NCBI GenBank assembly: GCA_017999435.1
Contig: JAGNLV010000004.1
Span: 458,188-522,187 of the forward strand
Length of the DNA: 64,000 nt
Direction: 5' to 3'
Source: Candidatus Zixiibacteriota bacterium
GTDB lineage: Bacteria; Zixibacteria; MSB-5A5; GN15; FEB-12
Under the pieces are notes generated by a model, which was not told where the DNA came from, made no database searches, and saw nothing but the letters and a program-made list of their open reading frames with translations. A program made the translations under genes and the position numbers. This document shows, one piece after another, positions 1-8,359 of this stretch (the first letter of the stretch is position 1; every line of letters begins with the position of its first letter).

Positions 1-1518
1 GCCCATGAGAACCTCCACCGAGTCAAACGCCCCGCCCGACCAGGCGTCCAGGATGCCGTTGACGGAATCCGCCCGGAGGCACCCGACCGTGTCGGGGACG
101 ACCGTTCGGCCGTGGCCGATGCCGAAATCGTGGATAAATTTCGGACGGAGGTAGCGGTTGTTCCAGCTGGGCGTGAATCCGGCCGTGTCGAACCGCACCT
201 TGAGCGTGACCAGACTGTCGAAGTCGCCGCCGCCCGGCAGGTAGTTGGCGCGCGCGGCGTCCCAGGTCTGGTAGACCGCCGTCAGGTCGCCCTGGCTCAG
301 ATCGAGGAACTTCACCGCGGGCGCATAGTGGTCGATCCCCGCGAAGTCGAGGTTGGGTGTCCAATCGATGTTCATGGTCAGGCCGGTGTCGGATTGCGAC
401 CCCATGCCCGCGGCGAAGGTGCTGCGCATGAGCACGCCGAATTTCAGCAGCTGCCCGTCGTCCTGCATCGTCACCGGCTCGCCCAGGTAGCGCGCCCGGT
501 AGGCGGCCGTGTCGGCCATCGCAATCGTGACCGACGGGTCGCTCACAGCCGCCGGATCGATCGAACCGGAGCACTCGCTGACCCACACCGTGAGCCAGCC
601 GGGTACGGCGTTCAGCACCGTCGAGGTGTTGCCGAGCGGACACCTCGGCGCCAGCGTGAGGTGAACGAGCGGGAAGTGGTGGCCCTCATCCACGCCGCTG
701 AAATTCAGCGCGGTGATGACGATCGTATCGCTCCGCAGCGTGACGGTGCCGCCGAAGTAGGGCGGCATCTCAAACCCCCGGAATTCCAGCTTGGCGGTGT
801 CGAACGTGTACGCCTGCCAGACGAGGCTGAGGCGAAAGTCGGTGGTCGCGTACTCGGTGAGTACAAACTCCTCGCCGACCTCACCCGTCACCGCGGTATC
901 GGCGATTTCCAGCGTGATATGGTATGCCGAGTCGGGCATCCGGTCGACCGAGCCGTCGTCCCACCCCTCGCTTCCGGGCGAGTAGATAATGCCGTTGACA
1001 GTCACCGAGTTGTCCATCCCGTTGCGAGAGAAGTTCACGCCGCCGGGCAGCGAATCCTGGGGCCAGCACTCGTGGATGAACCTCAGGCGGCCATACTCGC
1101 GCGTGCCGGCCGAGGCCGTATGCAGCGGGCTCGTTGTGTCCAGCGTCATCTGCATCTGCACGACTCCATGCGGGCTTTCCTGAGCATCGAAGTAGGCGTA
1201 CCAGCCGGGGTCGGCCTCCGCTGCCAGAAAGCTCATCCGCGTGGTGTCGTACAGCACTTTTACGTGGATCTCGGTGATGGCGCCGTTGAGCTGCTCGAAG
1301 AGGGAGTCAAAACCGATGCCCAACGATACCGTTGCGACCTGGGCCGCCGAGTCGCTCACCGTACCCGTCACGTAGGCGAGGCCGTCGCCGAGGGCAAAGG
1401 TCACATGGTCCGACGTTTCGGACATGACCTCGGAGAACGCCGGCCCGGCCGCCGACGCGGCCAGCAGGAAGCCGGCGAAAAACCCTCTCATAATGCACGT
1501 GTGCGTCAATGCATGCAT
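1..1518 (-). CDS. Exported protein with cohesin-like beta domains, C-terminus outside the window
   Basis: The frame is open from the start at 1518 to the window edge (506 codons, no stop), so the C-terminus is missing. The ATG at 1518 has GGAGG five bases upstream; a second in-frame ATG at 1491 has no such site. The N-terminus MHALTHTCIMRGFFAGFLLA is a signal peptide ending near AFS. The rest is Thr/Ser/Asp-rich beta sequence. A stretch around residues 185-230 (GEVGEEFVLTEY, then DFRLSLVWQAYTFDTAKLEF) resembles the first strands of cohesin-type domains. I recognise no catalytic motif. Given the dockerin-like proteins elsewhere in the window, a surface or cell-wall protein of the same secretion style is plausible, and a C-terminal dockerin may lie beyond the edge. 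The cohesin resemblance is by eye only. Confidence 0.75.
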   Translation of the reverse strand, partial: MHALTHTCIMRGFFAGFLLAASAAGPAFSEVMSETSDHVTFALGDGLAYVTGTVSDSAAQVATVSLGIGFDSLFEQLNGAITEIHVKVLYDTTRMSFLAAEADPGWYAYFDAQESPHGVVQMQMTLDTTSPLHTASAGTREYGRLRFIHECWPQDSLPGGVNFSRNGMDNSVTVNGIIYSPGSEGWDDGSVDRMPDSAYHITLEIADTAVTGEVGEEFVLTEYATTDFRLSLVWQAYTFDTAKLEFRGFEMPPYFGGTVTLRSDTIVITALNFSGVDEGHHFPLVHLTLAPRCPLGNTSTVLNAVPGWLTVWVSECSGSIDPAAVSDPSVTIAMADTAAYRARYLGEPVTMQDDGQLLKFGVLMRSTFAAGMGSQSDTGLTMNIDWTPNLDFAGIDHYAPAVKFLDLSQGDLTAVYQTWDAARANYLPGGGDFDSLVTLKVRFDTAGFTPSWNNRYLRPKFIHDFGIGHGRTVVPDTVGCLRADSVNGILDAWSGGAFDSVEVLMG

Positions 1519-1748
1519 AGAATCCTCCCTGGAAGTTTTGAAACGTGTGCGCGTAGTCGTGGACGAACAGATTTCCTGTGCCCGGTCTCACCTCCCTTCG
1601 CCGCACCGGATGATGCCCGGCACCCCGATTGCCCGGCGCGCGGCGAGCCCCGCGCGGCGCGCCTCCGAGTCATCATCACGCTATTCGAGTAATAACCGTG
1701 TCCCCGCCCCCGCCCTGCGTCTCCGGACCTCCCGGTTGAGCCGGCAAA

Positions 1749-1778
1749 ATTCTACACGCCGCGGGGCCAGGCTGTCAA
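1749..1778 (-). promoter_or_regulatory. Sigma-70-type promoter for the gene at 1-1518, with a long leader
   Basis: On the minus strand TTGACA (1773-1778) and TAGAAT (1749-1754) are 18 bp apart. Transcription would start near 1742 and leave a leader of about 220 nt before the ATG at 1518. The leader is GC-rich; around 1630-1660 it can form a GGCGCGC/GCGCGCC stem. I see no known riboswitch pattern. The rest of the 1519-1875 gap holds the terminator at 1822-1849. Confidence 0.6.
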
Positions 1779-1821
1779 GAGATTTTCTGGGCGGTCCGGC
1801 GGCTCCCGCCGGGCATAGAAA

Positions 1822-1849
1822 GGCGGCGAAACCCCGGGGTTCCGCCGCC
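1822..1849 (-). terminator. Rho-independent terminator of the DUF5916 gene
   Basis: A near-perfect 14+14 palindrome (GGCGGCG...CGCCGCC, one mismatch) lies 27 bases past the stop codon at 1876. On the minus strand it is followed by TTTCT, as expected for a terminator of that gene. Confidence 0.75.
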
Positions 1850-1875
1850 GGCTGCAGCCTCCCTCGAAGAAGGGG

Positions 1876-4173
1876 TCATGTTTGGAAGAGGTATTGCAGT
1901 TTCAGGAAAAACCGCCGCGACGACATCCGCCACTGGTCCGGTTCATCAGTCCCGGCCGCGAGATTCTGGTAGTCGTAGGTCGTCCCGACATAGAAGACGG
2001 AAAACGGGCTGAGCTGGTAGGAGAGAAGCGGGTCGATATCCCACCGCTCCGACCCGTCGTTGTACTGTACCACCAGCCGCAGCGACAGCTCCCGGGTGGC
2101 CTGGAACTGGACGCGGGTCCGGGTGATGTGCTGCTCGTACAGGAGTTCGTCGGTGGCGACGTGGCGGCTGCGGGTGAAGGTGTAGCTCGGTTCGATCATC
2201 AGCCGGTCGAGCGGCTTGAGGTCGACCTCGATCCCCCCGGTCACTTGATTTCCTGTGGCCGACTGCCGTACGGCCACGTCGCGGCCGAACGACAGGTCGC
2301 CGTTGAACGCGAGCGCATTGCTGATCACGCCGCCGGCGCCGATCCGCACGGCGTAGAGACCGTCGAACTGCACGCCCCCCCAATTCTCGTCACCGGCCGT
2401 GTAAGTGAGCGAGGCATAACTCTGCCAGAAGCGGAAATTCGCCTCCAGCCCGGCCGTGCCGTGCGTCCATTTGATCCTGCCGTCGTAGTTCCAGCGCCGG
2501 TCGACATAGATATTCGGCGCCAGGCGCTCAATCAGACGGCCCTCGCCGTAGAAAAGGTAGTACGCGTTGACGAACGCGTTCCGGTAGTCGTTCCAGGGAT
2601 CGTAGCCGGTCTGGGTCCGATAGGTCGGATCCACCTGGTCGTAGTTGAGACGGAAATTGAGGTGCCGCCCCTGGCGGCGGAACTGGGTGATGAGGGCGTT
2701 GCCGGAGAACGACTCGCCGTCGGTGAGCACCGTGTGTTTGCCGTTGTCGAAAGTCATGCCCTCGAAGCGCTCGGGCTGCCCGAACAATTCGGGCCGGTCG
2801 GGTTCGCCGGTGTAGCTGGCGACCACCTGCCCGACCCAGCTGTAGTTGCGGGAGAGCCGGATGTCCGCATCGAGGCTCGCCACCGTCCCGTACCCCCCCC
2901 AGTCGTAGCGGCGGTCGGTGAGGATGAAACCGCCGCGCGAGTCCTGCCCGAACGAGAGCGAGCCGCGCAGGACGTTGACGGTGCTGGCGCCGGCGCGGAG
3001 GCTCCCCCCGCTCTCTTCCAGCGGCACGGTGTAGGGCGAGTTCTCATCCCGGGCGCTGAGAAATCCGAGCCGCCACCGCCCGGCCCGGCCGGTGAGTTTC
3101 GCCGCGTACCGGGGATCCCAGATCGTGCGCGAGGAAAACGAGTTGAAGAGCGTCTGGAAAATGTCCGCCCCCTCCTGGAAAAATGGCCGCCGCTCGGGAT
3201 AGAGCAAGTCGATGGTCGAATTGATGTCGATCTGGGCGGCGTCCGACTCGATCTGACTGAAATCCGGATTCCAGGTCGCCTCCACCGTCATCCCGGAGGT
3301 CACCGCGTACTTCCCGGCCAGCGACATCTCCCCCTCGACCTTCTCGTTGTCGAACGGGTACCCCTCGGCGGCGACGATCTGTCCCGACTGGTTGGCCACC
3401 GCGGTGGCGAGCAATTCGACTCCCTTCCCGGGCGCCACGTCGGCGATCCCCTCAACCGTCCCCCACTGGCAGGGCCAGCACTGCTCGCTCCGGTTGTAGG
3501 CCGCCCAGGAGTACTGGAAGGACGACGCACGCGGGCGGTTGCGCCAGAAGTCCACCCGCCACGACTGCTCGGCCCCCTGGGGAAAGCGCAGCCCGGAAAA
3601 TGGGATCGCGATCTCCACCCGGTAACCCTCCGGGGTGACCTGCGCCGCCGACCGCCACACCAGGTCGAAACTCGCGTCCTCGCCGACCGTCGGCGTCCAG
3701 AGGATGTCCTTCTGCACACCATAGGGATTGACGAAGAATTCATAGGCCGAGGCGGCGTTGCCGTACGTGTCGATCAGCACGATCGCGCAGTCGTCGCCGC
3801 TGTATGCGTCGCGCCGGGTCATCGTGGCCCGGAGCGCCCGGGGATCATCATCGCAGATGAACCCGACATAGAGATTGGCCTTGTCGTAGGTGACGAGCAC
3901 CTCCGTGCGCACCGCCGGCGGCGTCATGTCCCCGGGCGAGCGCTCGACGAAACGGTCGGTGCGCGCCGCGTTTCTCCACCCCTCGTCGCCCAGGTCCCCG
4001 TCGACCTCGATCCTCCCAGCCGCCGGGCGCAGCGTGATCGACGGCCGGTACACCGGCGTGAAATCCGAGGCCGGCAGCATCGCGGTCGAACCGCGAGCCT
4101 GGGGCGCAAGCCCGAGCAAAACAGCCGCCGACAGAGACACAAGCAAACCCCGGTTCACTGCGCGCACATTCAT
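1876..4173 (-). CDS. DUF5916 outer-membrane protein with N-terminal CBM9-like domain
   Basis: 765 aa when started at the ATG at 4173, which follows AAGG and opens a signal peptide (MNVRAVNRGLLVSLSAAVLL). Longer in-frame starts upstream have no support. Residues about 40-240 match the sugar-binding-like CBM9 fold seen at the front of DUF5916 proteins (IEVDGDLGDEGW, YVGFICDDDP, EFFVNPYGVQKD, YRVEIAIPFSGLRFP). The remainder is alternating aromatic and polar strands ending in Phe-Gln-Thr (LQYLFQT), typical of an outer-membrane beta-barrel. The family is common in Bacteroidetes, Gemmatimonadetes and related groups, usually next to surface-polymer or TonB-linked genes. Substrate unknown. It stands alone here, with its own terminator downstream. 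Confidence 0.85.
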   Translation of the reverse strand: MNVRAVNRGLLVSLSAAVLLGLAPQARGSTAMLPASDFTPVYRPSITLRPAAGRIEVDGDLGDEGWRNAARTDRFVERSPGDMTPPAVRTEVLVTYDKANLYVGFICDDDPRALRATMTRRDAYSGDDCAIVLIDTYGNAASAYEFFVNPYGVQKDILWTPTVGEDASFDLVWRSAAQVTPEGYRVEIAIPFSGLRFPQGAEQSWRVDFWRNRPRASSFQYSWAAYNRSEQCWPCQWGTVEGIADVAPGKGVELLATAVANQSGQIVAAEGYPFDNEKVEGEMSLAGKYAVTSGMTVEATWNPDFSQIESDAAQIDINSTIDLLYPERRPFFQEGADIFQTLFNSFSSRTIWDPRYAAKLTGRAGRWRLGFLSARDENSPYTVPLEESGGSLRAGASTVNVLRGSLSFGQDSRGGFILTDRRYDWGGYGTVASLDADIRLSRNYSWVGQVVASYTGEPDRPELFGQPERFEGMTFDNGKHTVLTDGESFSGNALITQFRRQGRHLNFRLNYDQVDPTYRTQTGYDPWNDYRNAFVNAYYLFYGEGRLIERLAPNIYVDRRWNYDGRIKWTHGTAGLEANFRFWQSYASLTYTAGDENWGGVQFDGLYAVRIGAGGVISNALAFNGDLSFGRDVAVRQSATGNQVTGGIEVDLKPLDRLMIEPSYTFTRSRHVATDELLYEQHITRTRVQFQATRELSLRLVVQYNDGSERWDIDPLLSYQLSPFSVFYVGTTYDYQNLAAGTDEPDQWRMSSRRFFLKLQYLFQT

Positions 4174-4463
4174 ACACCTTCCCCTTTCCCATTCGTGCAA
4201 GATGTTCCTGGTTGTACGCAACCGTCCGCCTGGCCGCTGCCTCCGCACCGTGGGCGGAACAGGACCAGGATCTCCGGGGATCGGTTCCTTTTGAGATTTC
4301 ATACGGGACGGATGCGCAAGCGGTTTCGTTCCGCTTGACAAAGCGCGTCGCAATGTCTGCGGCGCGGGCACCGTTGACCAAAGCAACTACCCGGCTCGGT
4401 GCGGCTATGCTGCGAGATCTGCAAACCGACCCGAATTCCACGGGACGATCCTCAAAATCTCCC

Positions 4464-4544
4464 GTAGGTCAGGATTTTTGTGATCCTGACATTCTCGCCA
4501 TCGATAGAAGCAGGCCCGTCAGGACCACAAGGGTCCCGGCCTGC
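4464..4544. repeat. Dispersed palindromic repeat, copy 1
   Basis: Left half: AGGTCAGGA, about 8 nt, TCCTGACATTC; right half: CCCGTCAGGAC followed by CACAAGGGTC. It aligns to 59551-59628, with about 30 of 37 bases identical in the left half. Each half is itself an inverted repeat, as in REP/BIME-type elements. It lies between two minus-strand genes. Confidence 0.7.
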
Positions 4545-4615
4545 GAAATCCCGTTCGCGGGCGTATCCGGCGGAATCGGACGCGGCCCTGCCGAGCGCCC
4601 CCCATATAAACGAGA

Positions 4616-4637
4616 AGCCCGGTCGGATGACCGGGCT
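4616..4637 (-). terminator. Rho-independent terminator of the exported protein gene at 4665
   Basis: A 9-bp perfect stem (AGCCCGGTC / GACCGGGCT) with a 4-nt loop lies 28 bases past the stop. On the minus strand a T-rich tail (TTCTCGTTTAT) follows. Confidence 0.8.
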
Positions 4638-4664
4638 CCCGAGAGAAAAGCTTCGCAAGCGCGA

Positions 4665-5261
4665 CTACTTCGACTTGACCACCACAAATGCCGGGTAGAT
4701 CTCGAGCCGCTTGTCGGCGCGGATCGCCTCTTCACCCAGGCGGTTCTTGATTTCCTCGAACTGCGCCACCAGCATGAGCGAGTTGCTCGGGCTGGTGGTC
4801 GTGGTGTCCACAACCAGGTTCTCGACCGGTTGGTCTTCGATCGAGGAGACGAAGACAGTCACGAGCCGGCCTTTGCCGGGCGCCAGCACGTTGGTGCTCG
4901 GCCCCATGTTCGCGACCATGCCGAGCGTCACGCACTGCTGCATCGTATCCGGGCGGAAGCCGCGGTAGGCGAAATGATCGACCCGGCCGCCGGTGTAGAC
5001 GGCGGAGTCGGCCACGATCCGCACCGTCCCGCTCGAGAGTTTCAGCGGCACGGCGAGGCCCTCAACATTCTCGTCGTTGGTGGCGCTGATTGTGATCGAC
5101 CAATTCTGCGGATCGATCCGGGAGACCTCGGCGTACACGGTATCGAGGATGCCGAAATTATCCGGCTTGGCGGCCGGTTTTTGCGGTTCCTCGGCGGCGC
5201 CGAGCGACGCCAGCAGAAGAATCCCAAGGGCGGACAGCGTTAACAATCTGGTGATGTGCAT
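4665..5261 (-). CDS. Small exported protein, function unknown
   Basis: 198 aa with a clear signal peptide (MHITRLLTLSALGILLLASLGAA) and a GGAGG site seven bases before the ATG. The mature part is a beta-rich domain of about 175 residues with no cysteine motif apart from one Cys and no recognisable catalytic residues. Segments such as VDTTTTSPSNSLMLVAQFEE and YPAFVVVKSK suggest an extracellular immunoglobulin-like or cohesin-like fold, but this is inference. The upstream TPR lipoprotein ends 61 bases away on the same strand, with an imperfect GC hairpin in the gap (about 5286-5310), so the two could be cotranscribed. Confidence 0.75.
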   Translation of the reverse strand: MHITRLLTLSALGILLLASLGAAEEPQKPAAKPDNFGILDTVYAEVSRIDPQNWSITISATNDENVEGLAVPLKLSSGTVRIVADSAVYTGGRVDHFAYRGFRPDTMQQCVTLGMVANMGPSTNVLAPGKGRLVTVFVSSIEDQPVENLVVDTTTTSPSNSLMLVAQFEEIKNRLGEEAIRADKRLEIYPAFVVVKSK

Positions 5262-5322
5262 CTTTCCTCCAGGCTGAATTCGGTCGGACCGTCCGCCACT
5301 GCGGCGGGCGGCCTATTCTCTT

Positions 5323-6807
5323 TTACAATTCAGAGGTCGGTTCGATCTCAGTCAGGCCGGCTTTCAGCGCGGTCAGGAGCGAATCGGCAACCTGCTGTTG
5401 CCCAAGGCGTTCCCGGCGGATCGCGGCGGCCCGGACGAGCGCCTGGCGGCCGATTTCATGCCGCCCATATTTCCGGTACAAGTCCTCCAACGTCCCGGCC
5501 GCCTCCGCCCAGTTGCCCAGGCGGCTGTCCAACTCGGCCTGAAAACTCAGGGCCCGGGCCTCCATCAGGCCTTCCTGGCTGTAGCGAGCGACCTGGGCGT
5601 AATACTCCCGGGCATCCCGATACCACCGGTCGGCCTGGTCCTTGCGCCCCAACTGCTCGTAGCGCCGCGCCACGTAGAGAAACGCCCCCATCGCCTCGTC
5701 GGAACCCCGGTACCCCTCGATCAGAGCGTGGTACTCGACCTCGGCCCGATCCCAGTTGTCTTCCAGTTCGAAGGTGCGGGCCATGGCCAGCTGGGCCGGG
5801 GGAGTCATGGCCCAGTAGCGGGGATGATCACGCTTGAGGGCCACCAGGATCTGGCGGGCATCGCCGTAGCGCTTTTGCTCCATCCGGATCAGCGCCTTGC
5901 GGAAGAGCAAATCCGGGTAGTAGGCCGTGTCGGAGGGCCCCAGCCGGGCCAGGAGAGTGTCGTACATGGCGGCCGCGCGGGTGAAATCGCGGAACTGAAA
6001 ACCGACGATCTCGGCTATCCGGGCGCGGACTGCCGGATACGCCTGCGAGGCCGTGTCCGAGAGCTGCTCCAACTGCGCGATCTCTTTCTGCCCCTGCCCG
6101 GTTTCGCGGTACAATCCGGCCAGGGCCGCCCGGCAGGACGCCTGCAGGAGCCGGTCGGAAGTCTTCGCGGCGAGGTCGGTGTAGTAGCTCACCGCCCGCT
6201 CCAGATGATAGGCAGCTTCCACCGAATCCCCCACTTGGCGGGCGACGGCGAAGATGTGGGCGGGCAGGTCGAACAGCGGCTTGACGATTTCGCCGCGGCT
6301 GTCGACCGGCGGGAAGAACGTTTCCAGCGCCGAGGTGTACATCGCCAGCGCACTGTCCCACCGGCCGGAGGCCTGCAGGGTGCGCCCGAGGTTGACCTGG
6401 GTCACCATGAGTTCTTCCCGCGCCAGGGCGGACTGAGAGAGGAGACGGGTGAGAACGGCGATCGACTCCTCGTACCGCCGCTGGTTGTAGAGCAGGCGGT
6501 TGAGTTCGTTGCCGGCCTGAAACGCGATCTGCTGCAGCTCCCGGTACTCGACCGGGTTGGCCTGCTCGCTGACCGAGTCGAGCGCGGCCAGGGCGAACTC
6601 CGCAGCCGCGGAGAGCTTCTCCCCGGCCCGCCGAACCAGCTCGGGCGGAGCCTCGCGGGGATTCACCTGGGCCTGCGCGATGATCTTCTCGGCATCGAAG
6701 AGCTTCTTCTCCGCCTGGAAGCGCAGGCGCAGGGCGGGGTTGTCGGCGCAGCCGAAAGCGGCGGCGAACCCGGCGGCGAGAATGAGAATTCGCGAGATTC
6801 TTCCCAT
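5323..6807 (-). CDS. TPR-repeat lipoprotein
   Basis: 494 aa from the ATG at 6807. The N-terminus MGRISRILILAAGFAAAFGC is a lipoprotein signal with the lipobox Cys at residue 20. The rest is almost entirely helical pairs of TPR type: repeated W..A...Y...L, YPDLLFRKALIRMEQKRYGDA, FLYVARRYEQLGRKDQADRW. Such proteins act as scaffolds in the periplasm or on the outer membrane, for example in assembly of envelope complexes; no partner can be named here. The start has no Shine-Dalgarno sequence, but GATAAT lies exactly 7 nt upstream, which suggests a leaderless message. Longer in-frame starts would lie upstream of that promoter. Confidence 0.8.
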   Translation of the reverse strand: MGRISRILILAAGFAAAFGCADNPALRLRFQAEKKLFDAEKIIAQAQVNPREAPPELVRRAGEKLSAAAEFALAALDSVSEQANPVEYRELQQIAFQAGNELNRLLYNQRRYEESIAVLTRLLSQSALAREELMVTQVNLGRTLQASGRWDSALAMYTSALETFFPPVDSRGEIVKPLFDLPAHIFAVARQVGDSVEAAYHLERAVSYYTDLAAKTSDRLLQASCRAALAGLYRETGQGQKEIAQLEQLSDTASQAYPAVRARIAEIVGFQFRDFTRAAAMYDTLLARLGPSDTAYYPDLLFRKALIRMEQKRYGDARQILVALKRDHPRYWAMTPPAQLAMARTFELEDNWDRAEVEYHALIEGYRGSDEAMGAFLYVARRYEQLGRKDQADRWYRDAREYYAQVARYSQEGLMEARALSFQAELDSRLGNWAEAAGTLEDLYRKYGRHEIGRQALVRAAAIRRERLGQQQVADSLLTALKAGLTEIEPTSEL

Positions 6808-6814
6808 TTGCGTT

Positions 6815-6820
6815 ATTATC
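6815..6820 (-). promoter_or_regulatory. -10 box of a probable leaderless promoter
   Basis: On the minus strand GATAAT is followed by 7 nt and then the ATG at 6807. The -35 region 17 bp upstream (TGGCAA) is weak. The same spacing recurs at 50625, 50713, 58071 and 62666. Confidence 0.5.
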
Positions 6821-6922
6821 GGCAGTCTGACAAACCGTTGCCACAGAGTCCGAGGCAAATATACGGGCGGGGGAAACGGGAACAAGTCAAAAAACAGCGG
6901 CGCCTGCGGCCACCAAAGCGCA

Positions 6923-6952
6923 CGGGCCGCCCGAATAACTCCGGGCGGCCCG
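6923..6952 (-). terminator. Hairpin terminator downstream of the PEP-CTERM gene
   Basis: An 11-bp perfect stem (CGGGCCGCCCG / CGGGCGGCCCG) with an 8-nt loop lies 25 bases beyond the stop at 6978. The T-tract is weak. Confidence 0.7.
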
Positions 6953-6977
6953 CCTGCAAATCTTATGGGTCAAGGGA

Positions 6978-7736
6978 TCATGCGTCGCGGCGACGCAGGC
7001 GGCGGAGCATCACCCCCGACAGCCCCAGTCCCAGAAGGAGAACGGTCGCCGGCTCCGGAACCATCGCCACCGACTTCTCCATCAGGTCATTGCCGCAACC
7101 CAGAGTGACGTGAAAATCGAGCGACTGGAAATCCCCGAGCAGCGAACGGGCAAACCTGAACTCCCACACGTACGTGTCGCCGTCACCCGGCATCAGATGA
7201 TTGAGCTCGTAGTCATCCCAGAAACTGAGCATCGTATTCACCTGGCCGAGGTAAGTGCCGCTGGTCATCCGGTAGTCGCCGGCCAAGGGGGCGATGGGCG
7301 TGCCGTAGTACGAACCGGGGATATTCGGGATACCGGTGCGGCCGGTTACTCGATACAGGCCGTTCGAGCCGCCGTTGACCAGATCAATGGCATACTGGTA
7401 ACCGCCGCCATTGGTGCCGATGAACAGGTCGCCCAGGTTGTAGTTGCGGCCCCAGCCGGTCGAATAGGCGGAGTAACCGAACGAGTTGGTCAGGGCGATG
7501 TACACATAGTCCTGATCCACCGCTACTTTCAAACCCTCGAGGTCGAACTCCTCGCCCCCCTCGCCGAGGGTACCGGGCGACGGCAGGTTGCCTATTCCGC
7601 CGGGGTAATTGATCGGCGACCAGTTGTTGTTCTCGTCGAACGGCGAGTCGCCAAAATCATAGTAGTGAAAATTGAAGGCCGAGGCGGGAGTCGCCAGACA
7701 AAAGCCAATGCACAGCACAAGAACAAGGATCCGCAT
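6978..7736 (-). CDS. PEP-CTERM sorting domain protein
   Basis: 252 aa. The signal peptide (MRILVLVLCIGFCLATPASA) is followed by a domain of about 200 residues rich in Tyr, Asn and Gly with no catalytic motif. It ends in a canonical PEP-CTERM tail: VPEPAT, a hydrophobic stretch LLLGLGLSGVML, then RRLRRR. Such tails are cleaved by an exosortase and the proteins are exported, usually together with exopolysaccharide. No exosortase gene is in the window. A GAAAGGG site precedes the ATG by six bases. A candidate sigma-54 promoter lies upstream at 7782-7797. The mature domain resembles the choice-of-anchor style domains often found on such proteins. Confidence 0.9.
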   Translation of the reverse strand: MRILVLVLCIGFCLATPASAFNFHYYDFGDSPFDENNNWSPINYPGGIGNLPSPGTLGEGGEEFDLEGLKVAVDQDYVYIALTNSFGYSAYSTGWGRNYNLGDLFIGTNGGGYQYAIDLVNGGSNGLYRVTGRTGIPNIPGSYYGTPIAPLAGDYRMTSGTYLGQVNTMLSFWDDYELNHLMPGDGDTYVWEFRFARSLLGDFQSLDFHVTLGCGNDLMEKSVAMVPEPATVLLLGLGLSGVMLRRLRRRDA

Positions 7737-7781
7737 GGTTGCCCTTTCGCAGTTGTTCTACTTCTATCTGTTCAAAGTTTT

Positions 7782-7797
7782 AGCAACTGCAATGCCG
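7782..7797 (-). promoter_or_regulatory. Candidate sigma-54 promoter of the PEP-CTERM gene (imperfect)
   Basis: On the minus strand CGGCATT, 4 nt, TTGCT has the right GG-to-GC spacing for RpoN. The -12 element is perfect and the -24 element keeps GGCA but loses CG. It lies 46 bp before the start at 7736. Weaker than the match at 8407-8422, and supported mainly by that neighbour. Confidence 0.4.
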
Positions 7798-7956
7798 TTG
7801 GCTTTCCCCCTGCTCAGTGTGCATCATAAGATATTGTGACACCGTTACTTATACGACAGAGCGGAGACTGTACTCCGTGGCCCGGCCTGGCTTTCCCTGC
7901 AACAAGTTGCACAACAACGACAATCCGTGTCACCACGACCTGCGGGAAATAGAAAA

Positions 7957-7978
7957 GGCCACCCTGATCCGGGTGGCC
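7957..7978 (-). terminator. Rho-independent terminator of the short PEP-CTERM gene
   Basis: An 8-bp stem (GGCCACCC / GGGTGGCC) with a 6-nt loop is followed on the minus strand by TTTTCTATTT. It lies 33 bases beyond the stop at 8012. Confidence 0.85.
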
Positions 7979-8011
7979 CCAGAATTCTCGATTCGATTGA
8001 ATGAAGCTCGG

Positions 8012-8359
8012 TTAAGCTTTGCGGCGGCGAAGCAACGCCAAGCCCGCGATACCCAGACCGACAAGCACAAGAGTGGCCGGCTCAGGAACGGTCGTGACCG
8101 TCTTGGGGAGCGTGGTGTTGCCCGGTCGAATGATCACCCCGCCGGTCCCGTCGGTACCGGTCGCCTGGCTTCCCGACGTCCGAGGGTCGCCGGTAAAATA
8201 CGCCTGCCCGGTCGTGCCGACTGAACCGTCGGCGACGGTGATCTGGGCGCCCCAATCGATCGAAGACACATCGACCAGCCGTGGAGCGCTCAGCGGCAAA
8301 GCAACCGCTTGAGCTGCACACACCAAGGTGACCGCCAAAAGGACGATGATCGCTTTCAT
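8012..8359 (-). CDS. Short PEP-CTERM sorting domain protein
   Basis: 115 aa from the ATG at 8359: signal peptide MKAIIVLLAVTLVCAAQAVA, a Gly/Thr-rich mature part of only about 60 residues, then VPEPAT, LVLVGLGIAGLALL and RRRKA, a complete PEP-CTERM tail. A longer in-frame start at 8443 would precede the predicted sigma-54 transcription start and is rejected. There is no strong Shine-Dalgarno site. Very short PEP-CTERM proteins are typical cargo of exosortase systems in biofilm-forming bacteria. Together with the larger PEP-CTERM protein next door it implies an exosortase elsewhere in the genome. Confidence 0.88.
   Translation of the reverse strand: MKAIIVLLAVTLVCAAQAVALPLSAPRLVDVSSIDWGAQITVADGSVGTTGQAYFTGDPRTSGSQATGTDGTGGVIIRPGNTTLPKTVTTVPEPATLVLVGLGIAGLALLRRRKA

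Larger units (their letters stand above)
4174..4664. other. 491-bp gap holding a dispersed repeat and a terminator
   Basis: No convincing gene is visible. The gap contains a repeat copy at 4464-4544 and the terminator of the gene at 4665. The first 290 bases are the upstream region of the DUF5916 gene; I see no clean -35/-10 pair for it on the minus strand. Confidence 0.6.

Noticed and set aside
112..1692. Plus-strand open frame of 526 codons at the left edge
   Set aside because: The minus strand carries a frame with signal peptide, good ribosome-binding site, promoter and beta-type protein sequence over the same span; the plus-strand product is His/Arg-rich without features.
1882..4338. Long plus-strand open frame of over 800 codons opposite the DUF5916 gene
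   Set aside because: It is the antisense shadow of a well-supported gene; the composition (Arg/Val/Gly/His-rich) has no domain and no ribosome-binding site. The same applies to the large plus-strand frames at 11835-13853, 20558-23302, 25473-28208, 43638-45515 and 45487-47421.
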